Shown here one piece after another: positions 24,776 to 32,991 of a stretch of 64,000 bases of DNA (its first letter is position 1; each line of letters opens with the position of its first letter). The stretch comes from Mayfieldus sp963740555 (GTDB taxonomy: Bacteria > Actinomycetota > Thermoleophilia > Solirubrobacterales > 70-9). Location of the stretch: positions 62,001-126,000 of the forward strand of contig CAVUES010000007.1 in the NCBI GenBank assembly GCA_963740555.1, read 5' to 3'. Both the position numbers and the translations under genes were made by a program. The notes under the pieces are model-generated. The model did not search any database and was not told where the DNA came from. It saw nothing but the letters and a program-made list of their open reading frames with translations.

Positions 24776-25936
24776 TCAGGTGGCGTCGCCGCGAAGTGCC
24801 CGGCCGACCTGCTCCGCGGTGATCACACCGCGCAGACGGCCGTCGGCGTCGACGGCGATCAGTGCACCGAGGCGGCGCAGAGCCTCGTTTCCGAGCAGCG
24901 CGTCGAGCGGGGTGTCCTCGGTGACGTGGAGCGAGCCAGGGTCTGGCTCGATCAGCTCCGACACGCGAGCCGACGCGCGGCTCACCTCTGGGACCTGGTC
25001 GGCGCTCTCCCTGATCAGCAGCCCGGTGAAGTGCTGAGCCGCGTCGACGACCGGGAACCACGGCCAGCGGTAGCGCAGGAAGTACTCGTCGAGAGCCTGC
25101 TCGACGCTGAGCTCGTCGGGGATTGCGACCGGCTCTTTGTCCATCACGTCCGCGACCCGCATGCCCTCGATCCGGGTGCTGATCGCGGTTTGGAGCGCGG
25201 CTGCGCGGGCGGAGCCGTTGATCATCACGCCGATGAACGCCAACCAGATGCCATCGAACGTCGCTCCGCTGATCACCAGCAGGATGCCGCCGGCGATGAA
25301 CAGGTAGGCGAATCCTTGCCCGAGCGTAGCCGCGAAACGGGTCGCCGAGTTGCGGTTGCCGGTTCGCCACCAGACGATTGCGCGGGTGATCCGACCGCCG
25401 TCCATCGGGAACGCGGGCAGCAGGTTGAAGACCAGAAGAAGCGCGTTTATCGACGCCAACCAGGCGACCACCGCCAGCGCACCCGAGACCGGAGCGCCGG
25501 TCCGGAAGAGCATCGCGTCCCAGAAGCCTGAGGCGCCGGTTGCGGCGAGACCTATCGCGCTCAGCGCGACCACGATCGCCAGGGTGACCAGGGGGCCGGC
25601 GACGGCGATCTGGAACTCGGTGCTCGGTGAGTCGGCATCGCGCTCCATCCGCGCCACGCCGCCGAATATCCATAGCTGGATGCTCGAGATCCCGACGCCG
25701 CGGCGGATCGCCACCAGAGCATGGCCAAGCTCGTGCAGGAGGATCGAGCCGAAGAACCCGAAGGCGCTCGCGACCGCGAGCACATAGGGAACCGAGGAAG
25801 AGTTGGGCTCATCGAGCACGTCGCGGTAGAAGCCGGTGAGCCAGAAGATGATCAAAAAGAGCACGATGAGCCAGGACCAATCGACCGCGATCCGGATTCC
25901 GCGGACGTGAAAGAGGGTGATCGAGCTACCGCCCAT
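24776..25936 (-). CDS. Site-2 protease family M50 metalloprotease with CBS pair
   Basis: The start at 25936 gives 386 residues; a longer frame upstream is rejected because it runs through repeat DNA and the opposite gene. The protein is an intramembrane zinc protease. The zinc motif HELGH lies in ILLHELGHALVAIRRG, and the third ligand Asp in NLLPAFPMDGGRITRA, within about six membrane helices (residues 10-225). Residues about 235-386 hold two CBS domains (VADVMDKEPVAIPDEL..., LGALIAVDADGRLRGVITAE), a common Rip3-like architecture thought to sense adenine nucleotides. A TACCAT element (minus strand, 25943-25948) sits six bases before the ATG, implying leaderless mRNA. Confidence 0.9.
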   Translation of the reverse strand: MGGSSITLFHVRGIRIAVDWSWLIVLFLIIFWLTGFYRDVLDEPNSSSVPYVLAVASAFGFFGSILLHELGHALVAIRRGVGISSIQLWIFGGVARMERDADSPSTEFQIAVAGPLVTLAIVVALSAIGLAATGASGFWDAMLFRTGAPVSGALAVVAWLASINALLLVFNLLPAFPMDGGRITRAIVWWRTGNRNSATRFAATLGQGFAYLFIAGGILLVISGATFDGIWLAFIGVMINGSARAAALQTAISTRIEGMRVADVMDKEPVAIPDELSVEQALDEYFLRYRWPWFPVVDAAQHFTGLLIRESADQVPEVSRASARVSELIEPDPGSLHVTEDTPLDALLGNEALRRLGALIAVDADGRLRGVITAEQVGRALRGDAT

Positions 25937-25988
25937 GCCTAGATGGTAGGCGGGCGCCGCGATTTGACTGCCGAGCCAGTCTGTCCAG

Positions 25989-26011
25989 GCGACGACACAA
26001 GGTGTCGTCGC
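25989..26011. repeat. REP-like palindromic repeat, copy 2
   Basis: A perfect ten-base inverted repeat, GCGACGACAC-AAG-GTGTCGTCGC, lies in the 117-bp gap between two divergent genes. Its CGACAC/GTGTCG core matches the other copies. The flank to the right (AGGCGCCGCAGGT) only loosely matches the family's second hairpin, so this copy is degenerate or partial. Confidence 0.5.
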
Positions 26012-26053
26012 AGGCGCCGCAGGTTGTTTGGGCGAGCTAGGGTGCCACGCCTG

Positions 26054-27277
26054 ATGGCGCCTGTCGAGTCGAGCCCTTCGTTCGCCGATCGCCTCGGGGT
26101 GCCCGATGGCGAATGGATGCGCGACCGGCTCGAACGGCTGGAGCGGATCCACCGCCCCTCGGCCTCCGAGGGCGAGCGGGAGGCGGCCGAGTGGCTGGTC
26201 GCCCAGTTCGCGGAGCTGGGAGTGGATGCGCGGATCGAGGCCGAGGAGGCGCACGGCACCTACTGGTGGCCACTGGGGCTGGGGGCCGCCGCGGGGGCGC
26301 TCGGCGGTCTAACTGCCCTGCGCGGCCGCCGGGCCCTCGGGTTCGCCCTCGGGGCCGCGGGCGCGGCCGCGATCGCGGACGACTTTCCGCCTCAAAAGCG
26401 GCGCCTGCGCCGCCTGCTGCCGCGGCGCCAGACCTTCAACGTGGTCGCGGAGCTGGGGCCTTCCGACGCCGAGCGCACCGTGGTGCTCGTCGCCCACCAC
26501 GACGCCGCTCACCCCGGACTCGTCTTTCACCCCGCGATCCCGCGGACGATCGGCGAGCGCTTCCCGCAGGTATTCGAGCATGCCGACACCAGTCCGCCGT
26601 TGATGGCGCCGGTGATCGGCGGCCCGATTCTCGCCGCGATCGGGGCGCTGACCGGCAGCAGGTCGCTCTCCAAGCTCGGGGTCCTGCTTGGGACGGGATC
26701 GGTCGCGGCGATGCTCGACATCGGGCTTCGGGAGGCGGTCCCCGGAGCCAACGACAACGGCACCTCGGTGGTCGCGTTGCTCGCGATCGCCCAGCGCCTA
26801 CGCGAGCAGTCGATCGATGGGCTGCGCGTGATCCTGCTCTCCACCGGGGCGGAGGAGTCGTTCAGCGAGGGGATGAAGGCTTTCGGGGAGCGGCATTTCA
26901 GCGAGCTCTCGCCCCAGTCGACCTTCTTCCTCTGCCTGGAAGCTCTCGGCGCCGATCACCTGATGGTCCTGCGCGGCGAAGGATTCCTGCGCATGCACGA
27001 ATACCCGCCGGACGCCCTGGAGCTGATCGACGGCCTTGCTGAAGAGCTGGGGACCTGGTTGTTCCCGAACCTGCGGCTGCGCAACGGGACCGACGGCCTG
27101 GAGCCGCTTGCCGCCGGCTATCCGACCGTGGCGCTGTGCTCCTGCACCGACTTCAAGCAGCCAGGCAATTACCACTGGCGTGACGACGTGGCCGCCAACG
27201 TGAACTTCGAGACCCTGGCCGGCGCCGTGCGACTCAGCGAAGCGGTGATTCGGCGGCTCGACGAGCGCTGGCTCTAA
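26054..27277 (+). CDS. M28-family metallopeptidase
   Basis: The start at 26054 is chosen over a frame that begins 111 bases earlier, inside the divergent promoter and repeat. TAGGGT (26038-26043) lies ten bases upstream, suggesting short-leader mRNA. The 407-residue protein has an N-terminal domain (residues 1-70), a hydrophobic pair of segments (about 75-112, LGLGAAAGALGGLTAL...ALGFALGAAGAAAIA), then the aminopeptidase core. Zinc-ligand motifs are visible: VVLVAHHDAAHPG, PGANDNGTSV, STGAEESFSEG and a late NYHWRDD. It is probably a membrane-associated di-zinc exopeptidase. The hydrophobic insert between domains is unusual for secreted M28 enzymes. Confidence 0.85.
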   Translation: MAPVESSPSFADRLGVPDGEWMRDRLERLERIHRPSASEGEREAAEWLVAQFAELGVDARIEAEEAHGTYWWPLGLGAAAGALGGLTALRGRRALGFALGAAGAAAIADDFPPQKRRLRRLLPRRQTFNVVAELGPSDAERTVVLVAHHDAAHPGLVFHPAIPRTIGERFPQVFEHADTSPPLMAPVIGGPILAAIGALTGSRSLSKLGVLLGTGSVAAMLDIGLREAVPGANDNGTSVVALLAIAQRLREQSIDGLRVILLSTGAEESFSEGMKAFGERHFSELSPQSTFFLCLEALGADHLMVLRGEGFLRMHEYPPDALELIDGLAEELGTWLFPNLRLRNGTDGLEPLAAGYPTVALCSCTDFKQPGNYHWRDDVAANVNFETLAGAVRLSEAVIRRLDERWL

Positions 27278-27304
27278 GGGCCTATCTCAATAGAGCTCAG
27301 GTCC
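27278..27304 (+). terminator. Weak hairpin after the M28 peptidase gene
   Basis: GGGCCT (27278-27283) can pair with AGGTCC (27299-27304, one G-T pair), enclosing CTC-AATA-GAG. It begins one base after the stop codon. No T-run follows. Confidence 0.3.
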
Positions 27305-27372
27305 TAATCCGCGCAAGGGATCGGGTTGGGGGTGGCGAAAATGTGTCCGATCTATTAGCGTCAATTAAGCAA

Positions 27373-27507
27373 ATGCACATGGGCGTATTCGAAATCAGGC
27401 AGGACTTGCAGCGGCTCGGGGCACGCTGGCTGCTGATCTGCGATCTGGTCGGTGGCCTGGTCGGCGCCGCGATCGCGGTCGCGGTGCTGGTGGCGGTTCT
27501 TAGCTAG
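27373..27507 (+). CDS. Possible small membrane protein
   Basis: A 44-codon frame starting ATG at 27373 (or the second ATG at 27379). It encodes a charged amphipathic start (GVFEIRQDLQRLGARWL) and one hydrophobic helix (GGLVGAAIAVAVLVAVLS). Codon use resembles neighbouring genes, with G/C at nearly every third position. It fills the gap between the M28 gene and the convergent AidB-like gene, nine bases from the latter's stop. No ribosome site is clear. A chance frame is possible in such GC-rich DNA. Confidence 0.4.
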   Translation: MHMGVFEIRQDLQRLGARWLLICDLVGGLVGAAIAVAVLVAVLS

Positions 27508-27515
27508 AGCGAGCT

Positions 27516-29186
27516 TCAGAGCGCCGGAGTGTGGCGCTCGACTATCCCCTGGAAGTCGGTGCCCGCGGGCAGCGTCCCGAACGCCCTGCCCCAATCGCCG
27601 TCCAGGCGCGAGGCGCAGAACGCGTCGGCGACCGCCGGATCTCCGTAGCGAACCAGCAGCGATCCCTGCAGGGCCAGCGCCATCCGCTCGACCAGCTCCC
27701 GCGCCCGCGTCTCCATCGTCTCGGGGTCCTTGCCGAGATCGTTGCGCAGCCGGCTCGCGAACTCGTCGAGTCGCGAATCCGCGACGGCTCCTTCGCCGAC
27801 CTCATCGGCGAAGGCCTCGACGCTCTCGGGGTGACGGACCATCGCTCGCAGGACGTCCAGGCACTGGACGTTTCCCGATCCCTCCCAGATCGAGGAGAGG
27901 GGGCTCTCGCGGACGAGCCGCGGCATCCCCGATTCCTCGACGTAGCCGTTTCCGCCCAGGCACTCCAGGGCCTCCACCGCGTGCACCGGTCCGCGCTTGC
28001 AGATCCAATACTTGAGCACCGCGTTGGCGAGGCGCCGGAAGCGCCGCGCCGTCTCGTCTCCGGCCGCCGCTTCGTCGTAGGAGCGGGCCAGGCGCAGCGA
28101 AGAGACCGTCGCCGCCTCCGACTCGATGCAGAGGTCGGCGAGCACGTTGAGCATCAGCGGCTGCTCGGAAAGGAGCTTGCCGAAGGCGGAGCGGTGAGAG
28201 GCGTGCCAGGTTGCCTGCGCGACCCCCGCCCGCATCCCCGCGGTCGAGCCGATCACGCAATCGAGGCGGGTGTGGTTGACCATCTCGATGATCGTCGGCA
28301 CGCCGCGCCCCTCCTCGCCGATCATCCGCGCCCAGGCGCCGCGGAACTCGACCTCGCTGGAAGCGTTCGATCGGTTGCCGAGCTTGTCCTTGAGCCGCTG
28401 GAGGTGGAAGCGGTTGCGCTCCCCGTCGGGGGTCCAGCGCGGCATCAAAAAGCAGGAGAGCCCGGCGTCGGCCTGGGCGAGGACCAGGAAGGCGTCGCAC
28501 ATCGGCGCCGAGCAGAACCACTTGTGGCCGGTGATCTCGTACTCGGCCCCGGGCCCGCCGCCGTTGAGCGGCTCGGCGACGGTGGTGTTGGCGCGCACGT
28601 CCGAGCCGCCTTGCTTCTCGGTCATCGCCATCCCGCAGAGCGCGCCGCGTTTCTGCTCGGCGGGCATTGAGCGCTGGTCGTAATCGAGCGAGAGAAAACG
28701 CGGCTCCCATTCCTCGGCCAGCTCGGGCTGGGCCCGCAGCGCCGGGATCGCCGAGTAGGTCATCGAGATCGGACAGCCGACACCGCCCTCCGCCTGCATC
28801 AGCAGCATGAAGAGCGCCGCCCGCGCGACGTGGGCGCCGGGGCCGGGCTCGCGCCAGGGCGAGGCGTGCAGGCCCTCGGAGATCCCGAGCCGCATCAGTT
28901 CGTGCCAGGAGCTGTCGAACTCGACCTCGTCGATGCGATTTCCGAAGCGGTCGTGGGTGCGCAGCTCGGGCTCTTTCTCGTTCGCCTCGAAGCCCCAGCG
29001 GATCACCTGCGCCGAGCCGCAGACCTTGCCCCATTCGCGGCCCCGCTCCTCGGCCCAATCGGCGCCCTCCCTGCGCAGCGCCTCGACCATCGGGCGGTCC
29101 TGCTCGAAGGAGTTGAAGCCCTCCAGCGGCGTCGACTGGTTCGTGACCTCGTGCGTTGCCTGGCTGGGGCGCTCGACGGTTGACAT
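27516..29186 (-). CDS. AidB-like acyl-CoA dehydrogenase family protein
   Basis: A 556-residue flavoprotein of the acyl-CoA dehydrogenase superfamily, closest to AidB. It has the N-terminal extension typical of AidB, then AMTEKQGGSDVRANTT, GHKWFCSAPMCDAFLVLAQ, and the C-terminal WEGSGNVQCLDVLRAM pattern found in AidB. AidB binds DNA and takes part in the alkylation response in E. coli; actinobacterial homologues may be true dehydrogenases, so the substrate is open. The start at 29186 is supported by a CATAAT -10 element seven bases upstream. A frame extending to 29834 crosses the divergent gene and is rejected. Confidence 0.85.
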   Translation of the reverse strand: MSTVERPSQATHEVTNQSTPLEGFNSFEQDRPMVEALRREGADWAEERGREWGKVCGSAQVIRWGFEANEKEPELRTHDRFGNRIDEVEFDSSWHELMRLGISEGLHASPWREPGPGAHVARAALFMLLMQAEGGVGCPISMTYSAIPALRAQPELAEEWEPRFLSLDYDQRSMPAEQKRGALCGMAMTEKQGGSDVRANTTVAEPLNGGGPGAEYEITGHKWFCSAPMCDAFLVLAQADAGLSCFLMPRWTPDGERNRFHLQRLKDKLGNRSNASSEVEFRGAWARMIGEEGRGVPTIIEMVNHTRLDCVIGSTAGMRAGVAQATWHASHRSAFGKLLSEQPLMLNVLADLCIESEAATVSSLRLARSYDEAAAGDETARRFRRLANAVLKYWICKRGPVHAVEALECLGGNGYVEESGMPRLVRESPLSSIWEGSGNVQCLDVLRAMVRHPESVEAFADEVGEGAVADSRLDEFASRLRNDLGKDPETMETRARELVERMALALQGSLLVRYGDPAVADAFCASRLDGDWGRAFGTLPAGTDFQGIVERHTPAL

Positions 29187-29206
29187 AGCCGCATTATGAT
29201 CGGCTA
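29186..29206. promoter_or_regulatory. Divergent promoter with inverted repeat and leaderless -10
   Basis: TAGCCG-CATTATGAT-CGGCTA is a perfect 6-bp inverted repeat that fills the 25-bp gap between the AidB-like gene and the CNB gene. On the minus strand it contains CATAAT (29193-29198) six bases before the ATG. A nearly identical block, GATAAT-GCGGCC-ATG, precedes the F420-type gene at 59598. Confidence 0.5.
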
Positions 29207-29211
29207 CGCCG

Positions 29212-29625
29212 ATGACCGACGTTGGGGAGACTCTCAGCCGGGTGCCGATATTCGCCGGACTCCGTGAAAAGGAGCGCAAGCAACTAGGCGAGCGGATGAG
29301 CGAGCGCACCTTCAAGGAGGGCGACACGATCATCCAGCAGGGCCAGCGCGGGGTCGGCTTCTTCGTGATCGAGGAGGGCAACGCGACCGTCAGCATCAAG
29401 GGCGAGATCGTGCGCACCCTTGGGCCGGGCGAGTGGTTCGGAGAAATCGCGCTCATCGACGACGGACCGCGCTCGGCGACGATCGTCGCCGGCACAGACC
29501 TGCGCTGCCGCGGCATGACCGCCTGGGAATTCAGGCCCTTCGTGCAGGAGCGCCCGGAGGTCGCCTGGCCGCTGCTGGAGACGATGGCGGCGCGGCTTCG
29601 CGAAGCCGAAAAGCGCGCCGAGTGA
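29212..29625 (+). CDS. Cyclic nucleotide-binding domain protein
   Basis: A 137-residue stand-alone CNB domain. It begins with the helical lead-in LSRVPIFAGLREKERKQLGERM. A beta-barrel follows with FKEGDTIIQQGQRGVGFFVIEEGNATVSI, and the phosphate-binding cassette GPGEWFGEIALIDDGPRSATIVAG, which keeps the Glu and Arg that hold the cyclic phosphate and ribose. It lacks the HTH of CRP-type regulators, so it is not itself a transcription factor. It is convergent with, and seven bases from, a class III cyclase gene, suggesting a cAMP sensing pair. Confidence 0.88.
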   Translation: MTDVGETLSRVPIFAGLREKERKQLGERMSERTFKEGDTIIQQGQRGVGFFVIEEGNATVSIKGEIVRTLGPGEWFGEIALIDDGPRSATIVAGTDLRCRGMTAWEFRPFVQERPEVAWPLLETMAARLREAEKRAE

Positions 29626-29632
29626 GCGGGTT

Positions 29633-32600
29633 TCAGTTGGCCGGGAGCGTCCCGCCGAGCTGAGCGAAGCCCCGTTCCGCCTCGGCCCGGTGCTCGCCAC
29701 CGAGCAGCCATCGAGTGCGGGCGGCCTGGAAGGGGCACTCGATCTGCTCGAACATCTCCAGAGCTTGGCGAAGCCTTGCCTCGTCTCCGGCGCGGATGCC
29801 GTGGGCCCGCGACAGGATCCCCTGTGCGTAGCAATGCTCGCCGACACGCTCCTGCGCCCAGGCGATCGCTTCGTCGGTGTCAGGGCGCCCGACTCGGGCG
29901 TAGGCCTCGGCGCGGGCGGCCCGGTAGGGCGGGTCCCACCAGAAGCCCGAGCCTGGGTCGATGAATTGCTCGGCCGCCTGCTCGTGACGCCCGTAGTGGG
30001 TGTGGACCTCGGCGCGCCACATCAGAAGGCCGCCCCTCTGACCCCGCGTCTGTGCCATCCCCTCGGCGAAGCTGATCGATTCCTGGGCAGCCTGCTCGTC
30101 GCCGCGAATGCCGTGGATCACGCCGACCGAGCCCATCGAGCCCTGGAAGGCCGCGATCGGGGGCCGTTCCGCCGCCACCCAGGCCTCGCGAACGCGCGAA
30201 GCCATCTCCAGCGCCGTGTCCCAGCGTCCGAGGAAGAAGGCGGGAAGGATGCCGCGCTGCCAGGCCCCGTAGACGATCCCGCGCGAGAGGTCGAACTCGC
30301 GGGCTTGCGACGCGTACTCGGCGGCTTCGGCGAACTCGCCGGTCTGAAGCAGGCACTCGACCATCATGTGGAGGGCATCGCTTCGCTCGACGTCGGAGAT
30401 CGGCGTGATCGGCACCCGGTCCAGGAGCGTCATGCGCTCGCGGGTGTGCTCGACCCCGGCGCGGTGTCGGCCTGCATACCAGTCGGCGGAGGTGATCGCG
30501 TCAAGCGCGCTGGAGAGAAGGGTGGCGTCGCCGGTCTCGCGGCCGATCTGAAGCGCCACATTCGCGGGCCGCTCGATTTCGGCGTCGTCCTGCCTGTTCC
30601 AGGCGATCCACGCCTCGTCCAGGCACAGCCACCCTTCGATGATCCGGTCGCCGGCCGGCGCGACCTCCCTCGCCCTGTCGAGCATCCCGCGCACCTCCTC
30701 GATCGGAATCTCGCCGGTGATGCCGGCCATCCTCGTCCCGACTTCCACGGCCTTGGTCAATGCGACCGCCGCCGCCCGTGGATCGCCGGCTTGCTCCGCC
30801 GCCTCCGCCTCGCGGCGAAGCAGCTCGATGCCCTCATCGCCGCGCCAGCGGCGAAGCGCCAGTTCGGCCGCCGTGCGCAGGGGCGCGATCCTTCCCGAGT
30901 CCTCGGGGGCCATCTCGGCCGCCGACTCGTAGAGCTCCTGGGCGCGGGCGACGGCCCCGCGGCGGGCCGCGATCCGGCCCGCCTCCAGCGTCGCATCCAG
31001 GGCCGCTTCGGTCCGCTGCGGGGACGGGTCGAGCTCGGCCGCCTGAGAGAGATGGAAGGCGATCAGCTCGGCAAGCTCGGCGTGCCTCTGGCCGGCTCTG
31101 GACCGCACGCCGTCGGCGGCGCGCTCGTGAAGCCGGGCGCGCTCGGCTCGCGGAAGCGACGCGTAGGCGACGTCGCGGATCAGCTGATGGCGGAAGCTGA
31201 AGCGCCCCAGTCCGGTGGCGATCTGCTCCTCGACCAGCGCTCGGCGCTCGAGCCCGGCCAGAAGCTCGTCGCTCGACTCGCCGAGCAGGTCGGAGAGCAG
31301 GGCGGCGCGGAAGGTGTGGCCGAGCACCGAGGCGCACTGGAGCGCCCGTTTCTGCTCCGCCGGCAGGATGTCCATACGGGCGGCGATCGCCGCCTGAACC
31401 GTGTCCGGCATCCGCTCGGCGAGCGTCATCCCGGGCTCCTCGACGATCCCCCGCGCCACCTCCTCGGCGAAGAACGGATTCCCTCCGGAGGCTTCCGCGG
31501 CGCGCGGCGCCAGCGAGCGGACCTCCTCGGGGACGAGGAACTCGACCAGGCGGGTCGCTGCCTCTCGCTTCAGCGGGCGCAGCTCGATCTGGGTCACGTT
31601 GCGAGTCGTGCGGCCGAAATCAGGTCGCCGCTCGGCGAGCTCGGGCCGGCTCGTGCAGAGCAGCAGAAGCGGAGCACCCTGGACCCGGAACACCGCCTCC
31701 TCGAGCAGGTCGAGCAATCCATCGTCGGCCCAATGGGCATCGTCGATCGCCAGCACCAGCGGGCGCTGTTCGGCGAGCAGGGCGACGAAGCGGCGCCACG
31801 CATGCCGCAGCTCCTCCTCGCTGACACCCGGATGTCTTTCTTCCTCTCCGCCGAGCGCGACGCTGAGCGCCGCCGCGATCTCGGTGGCGTCGTCGGCTCC
31901 CAGCCCCGCGAGCAGCTCGACCAGCGACGACTCCACCTCGGCCGCCGTCGCATCGGGGCCGAGGCAGGCGGCGTCGCGCAGAATCTCGCCCAGGGCCCAG
32001 AACGCGATCCCACGCCCGTAGGGAGGATTCCGCCCCACCAGCACCCGCGGGTGGTGCTCGTCGGAGCGAAGCTCGGTCATCAGTTCGCTCGCCAGCCGGG
32101 TCTTTCCGATCCCAGCCTCGCCGGTGACGATCGCCAGCTCCGGGAGGCGCTCACGCACCGCACGCCGGTAGACGAGGCGCAACAGGTCGAGGTCGTCTTC
32201 GCGCCCGATCAGGGGGGTGACCGGCTCTCTGCTCTCTGTCTCCCCGACCTCAAGTGCACGCCAGGACCGCACCGGACCGGGCATTCCCTTGGCCTCGATC
32301 GCCTGATTGGGCTCCAGGCGAGCGCGCCGGCAGTAGCGGGCGGCACGCTCGCCGACCAGCACCTCGCCGGGCTGCGCGGCCTGCTGGAGACGGGCGGCGA
32401 CGTTGACGGCCTCGCCGGTCACCGACAGATCGCCGCCGCCGTCCTGGGCGAGCACCTCTCCGGCTTCGATGCCGATCCGCACCGCGAGGTCCTGATCGAG
32501 GCCCGCGACCCGTTCGGCGAGGTCCAGCCCGGCGGCAACGGCGCGGTCAGGGTCGTCGCCGTGGGCCTGGGGAACGCCAAAGACCGCGAGAACGGCATCG

Positions 32601-32857
32601 CCGACGTATTTCTCGATCGTCCCGCCGTGCTGGCGCAGCGAGTTGCGCGCCGTCTCGAAGAAGGGCTCGAGGCGACCGCGCAGCACCTCGGGATCCAGTT
32701 CGGCAGCCATCTGCGTCGAGCCGACCAGGTCGACGAAGACCATCGTCGCCAGCTTGCGCTCGGCCCCCTCTCCGCCGTTCAGCGGGGTGCCGCAGTTGGA
32801 GCAGAAGCGGTCTCCCTCACCTGCTTCAGTGCCGCAATTCGCACACACCCGACCCAT
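29633..32857 (-). CDS. Class III adenylate/guanylate cyclase with AAA ATPase and TPR-like region
   Basis: A 1,074-residue signalling protein. Residues 3-25 form a zinc ribbon (CANCGTEAGEGDRFCSNCG). Residues about 35-200 are a class III cyclase domain with both metal-binding aspartates (FVDLVGST and VGDAVLAVFG). Residues about 245-560 are an AAA/STAND-type ATPase with a P-loop (TGEAGIGKTRLAS) and Walker B (LVLAIDDAHWADD). The remaining 500 residues are helical TPR-like repeats. This layout (cyclase-ATPase-TPR) is common in actinobacteria and mycobacteria. The start at 32857 places the zinc ribbon at the N-terminus; a longer frame upstream lacks support. Confidence 0.88.
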   Translation of the reverse strand: MGRVCANCGTEAGEGDRFCSNCGTPLNGGEGAERKLATMVFVDLVGSTQMAAELDPEVLRGRLEPFFETARNSLRQHGGTIEKYVGDAVLAVFGVPQAHGDDPDRAVAAGLDLAERVAGLDQDLAVRIGIEAGEVLAQDGGGDLSVTGEAVNVAARLQQAAQPGEVLVGERAARYCRRARLEPNQAIEAKGMPGPVRSWRALEVGETESREPVTPLIGREDDLDLLRLVYRRAVRERLPELAIVTGEAGIGKTRLASELMTELRSDEHHPRVLVGRNPPYGRGIAFWALGEILRDAACLGPDATAAEVESSLVELLAGLGADDATEIAAALSVALGGEEERHPGVSEEELRHAWRRFVALLAEQRPLVLAIDDAHWADDGLLDLLEEAVFRVQGAPLLLLCTSRPELAERRPDFGRTTRNVTQIELRPLKREAATRLVEFLVPEEVRSLAPRAAEASGGNPFFAEEVARGIVEEPGMTLAERMPDTVQAAIAARMDILPAEQKRALQCASVLGHTFRAALLSDLLGESSDELLAGLERRALVEEQIATGLGRFSFRHQLIRDVAYASLPRAERARLHERAADGVRSRAGQRHAELAELIAFHLSQAAELDPSPQRTEAALDATLEAGRIAARRGAVARAQELYESAAEMAPEDSGRIAPLRTAAELALRRWRGDEGIELLRREAEAAEQAGDPRAAAVALTKAVEVGTRMAGITGEIPIEEVRGMLDRAREVAPAGDRIIEGWLCLDEAWIAWNRQDDAEIERPANVALQIGRETGDATLLSSALDAITSADWYAGRHRAGVEHTRERMTLLDRVPITPISDVERSDALHMMVECLLQTGEFAEAAEYASQAREFDLSRGIVYGAWQRGILPAFFLGRWDTALEMASRVREAWVAAERPPIAAFQGSMGSVGVIHGIRGDEQAAQESISFAEGMAQTRGQRGGLLMWRAEVHTHYGRHEQAAEQFIDPGSGFWWDPPYRAARAEAYARVGRPDTDEAIAWAQERVGEHCYAQGILSRAHGIRAGDEARLRQALEMFEQIECPFQAARTRWLLGGEHRAEAERGFAQLGGTLPAN

Positions 32858-32922
32858 GAGCGCAAGATAGAGACCCTTCGCGCTCGCGGCATCCAGGGGC
32901 GAAGCCGAAGCCCCGCCGTCTA

Positions 32923-32928
32923 TAGGAT
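32923..32928 (+). promoter_or_regulatory. -10 element of the isocitrate dehydrogenase gene
   Basis: TAGGAT, within TATAGGAT (32921-32928), lies nine bases before the ATG of a 17-codon upstream frame and would place the transcript start at or next to that ATG. Confidence 0.5.
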
Positions 32929-32937
32929 CACGCGCCG

Positions 32938-32991
32938 ATGGCAGACACACCCGCAGTTGGCGCTCGACCCTCCATCAATCTCCTTGGCTGA
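32938..32991 (+). CDS. Possible leaderless 17-residue upstream ORF
   Basis: ATG at 32938 opens MADTPAVGARPSINLLG and stops at TGA 32989-32991. The stop lies just inside the start region of the next gene (TTG 32984), so reinitiation or coupling is possible. The -10 placement suggests this ATG is the first codon on the mRNA. No function is claimed for the peptide. Confidence 0.35.
   Translation: MADTPAVGARPSINLLG

Noticed and set aside
29187..29834. A 216-residue N-terminal extension of the AidB-like protein
   Set aside because: It runs antisense through the CNB gene, and a -10 element lies just before the shorter ATG.
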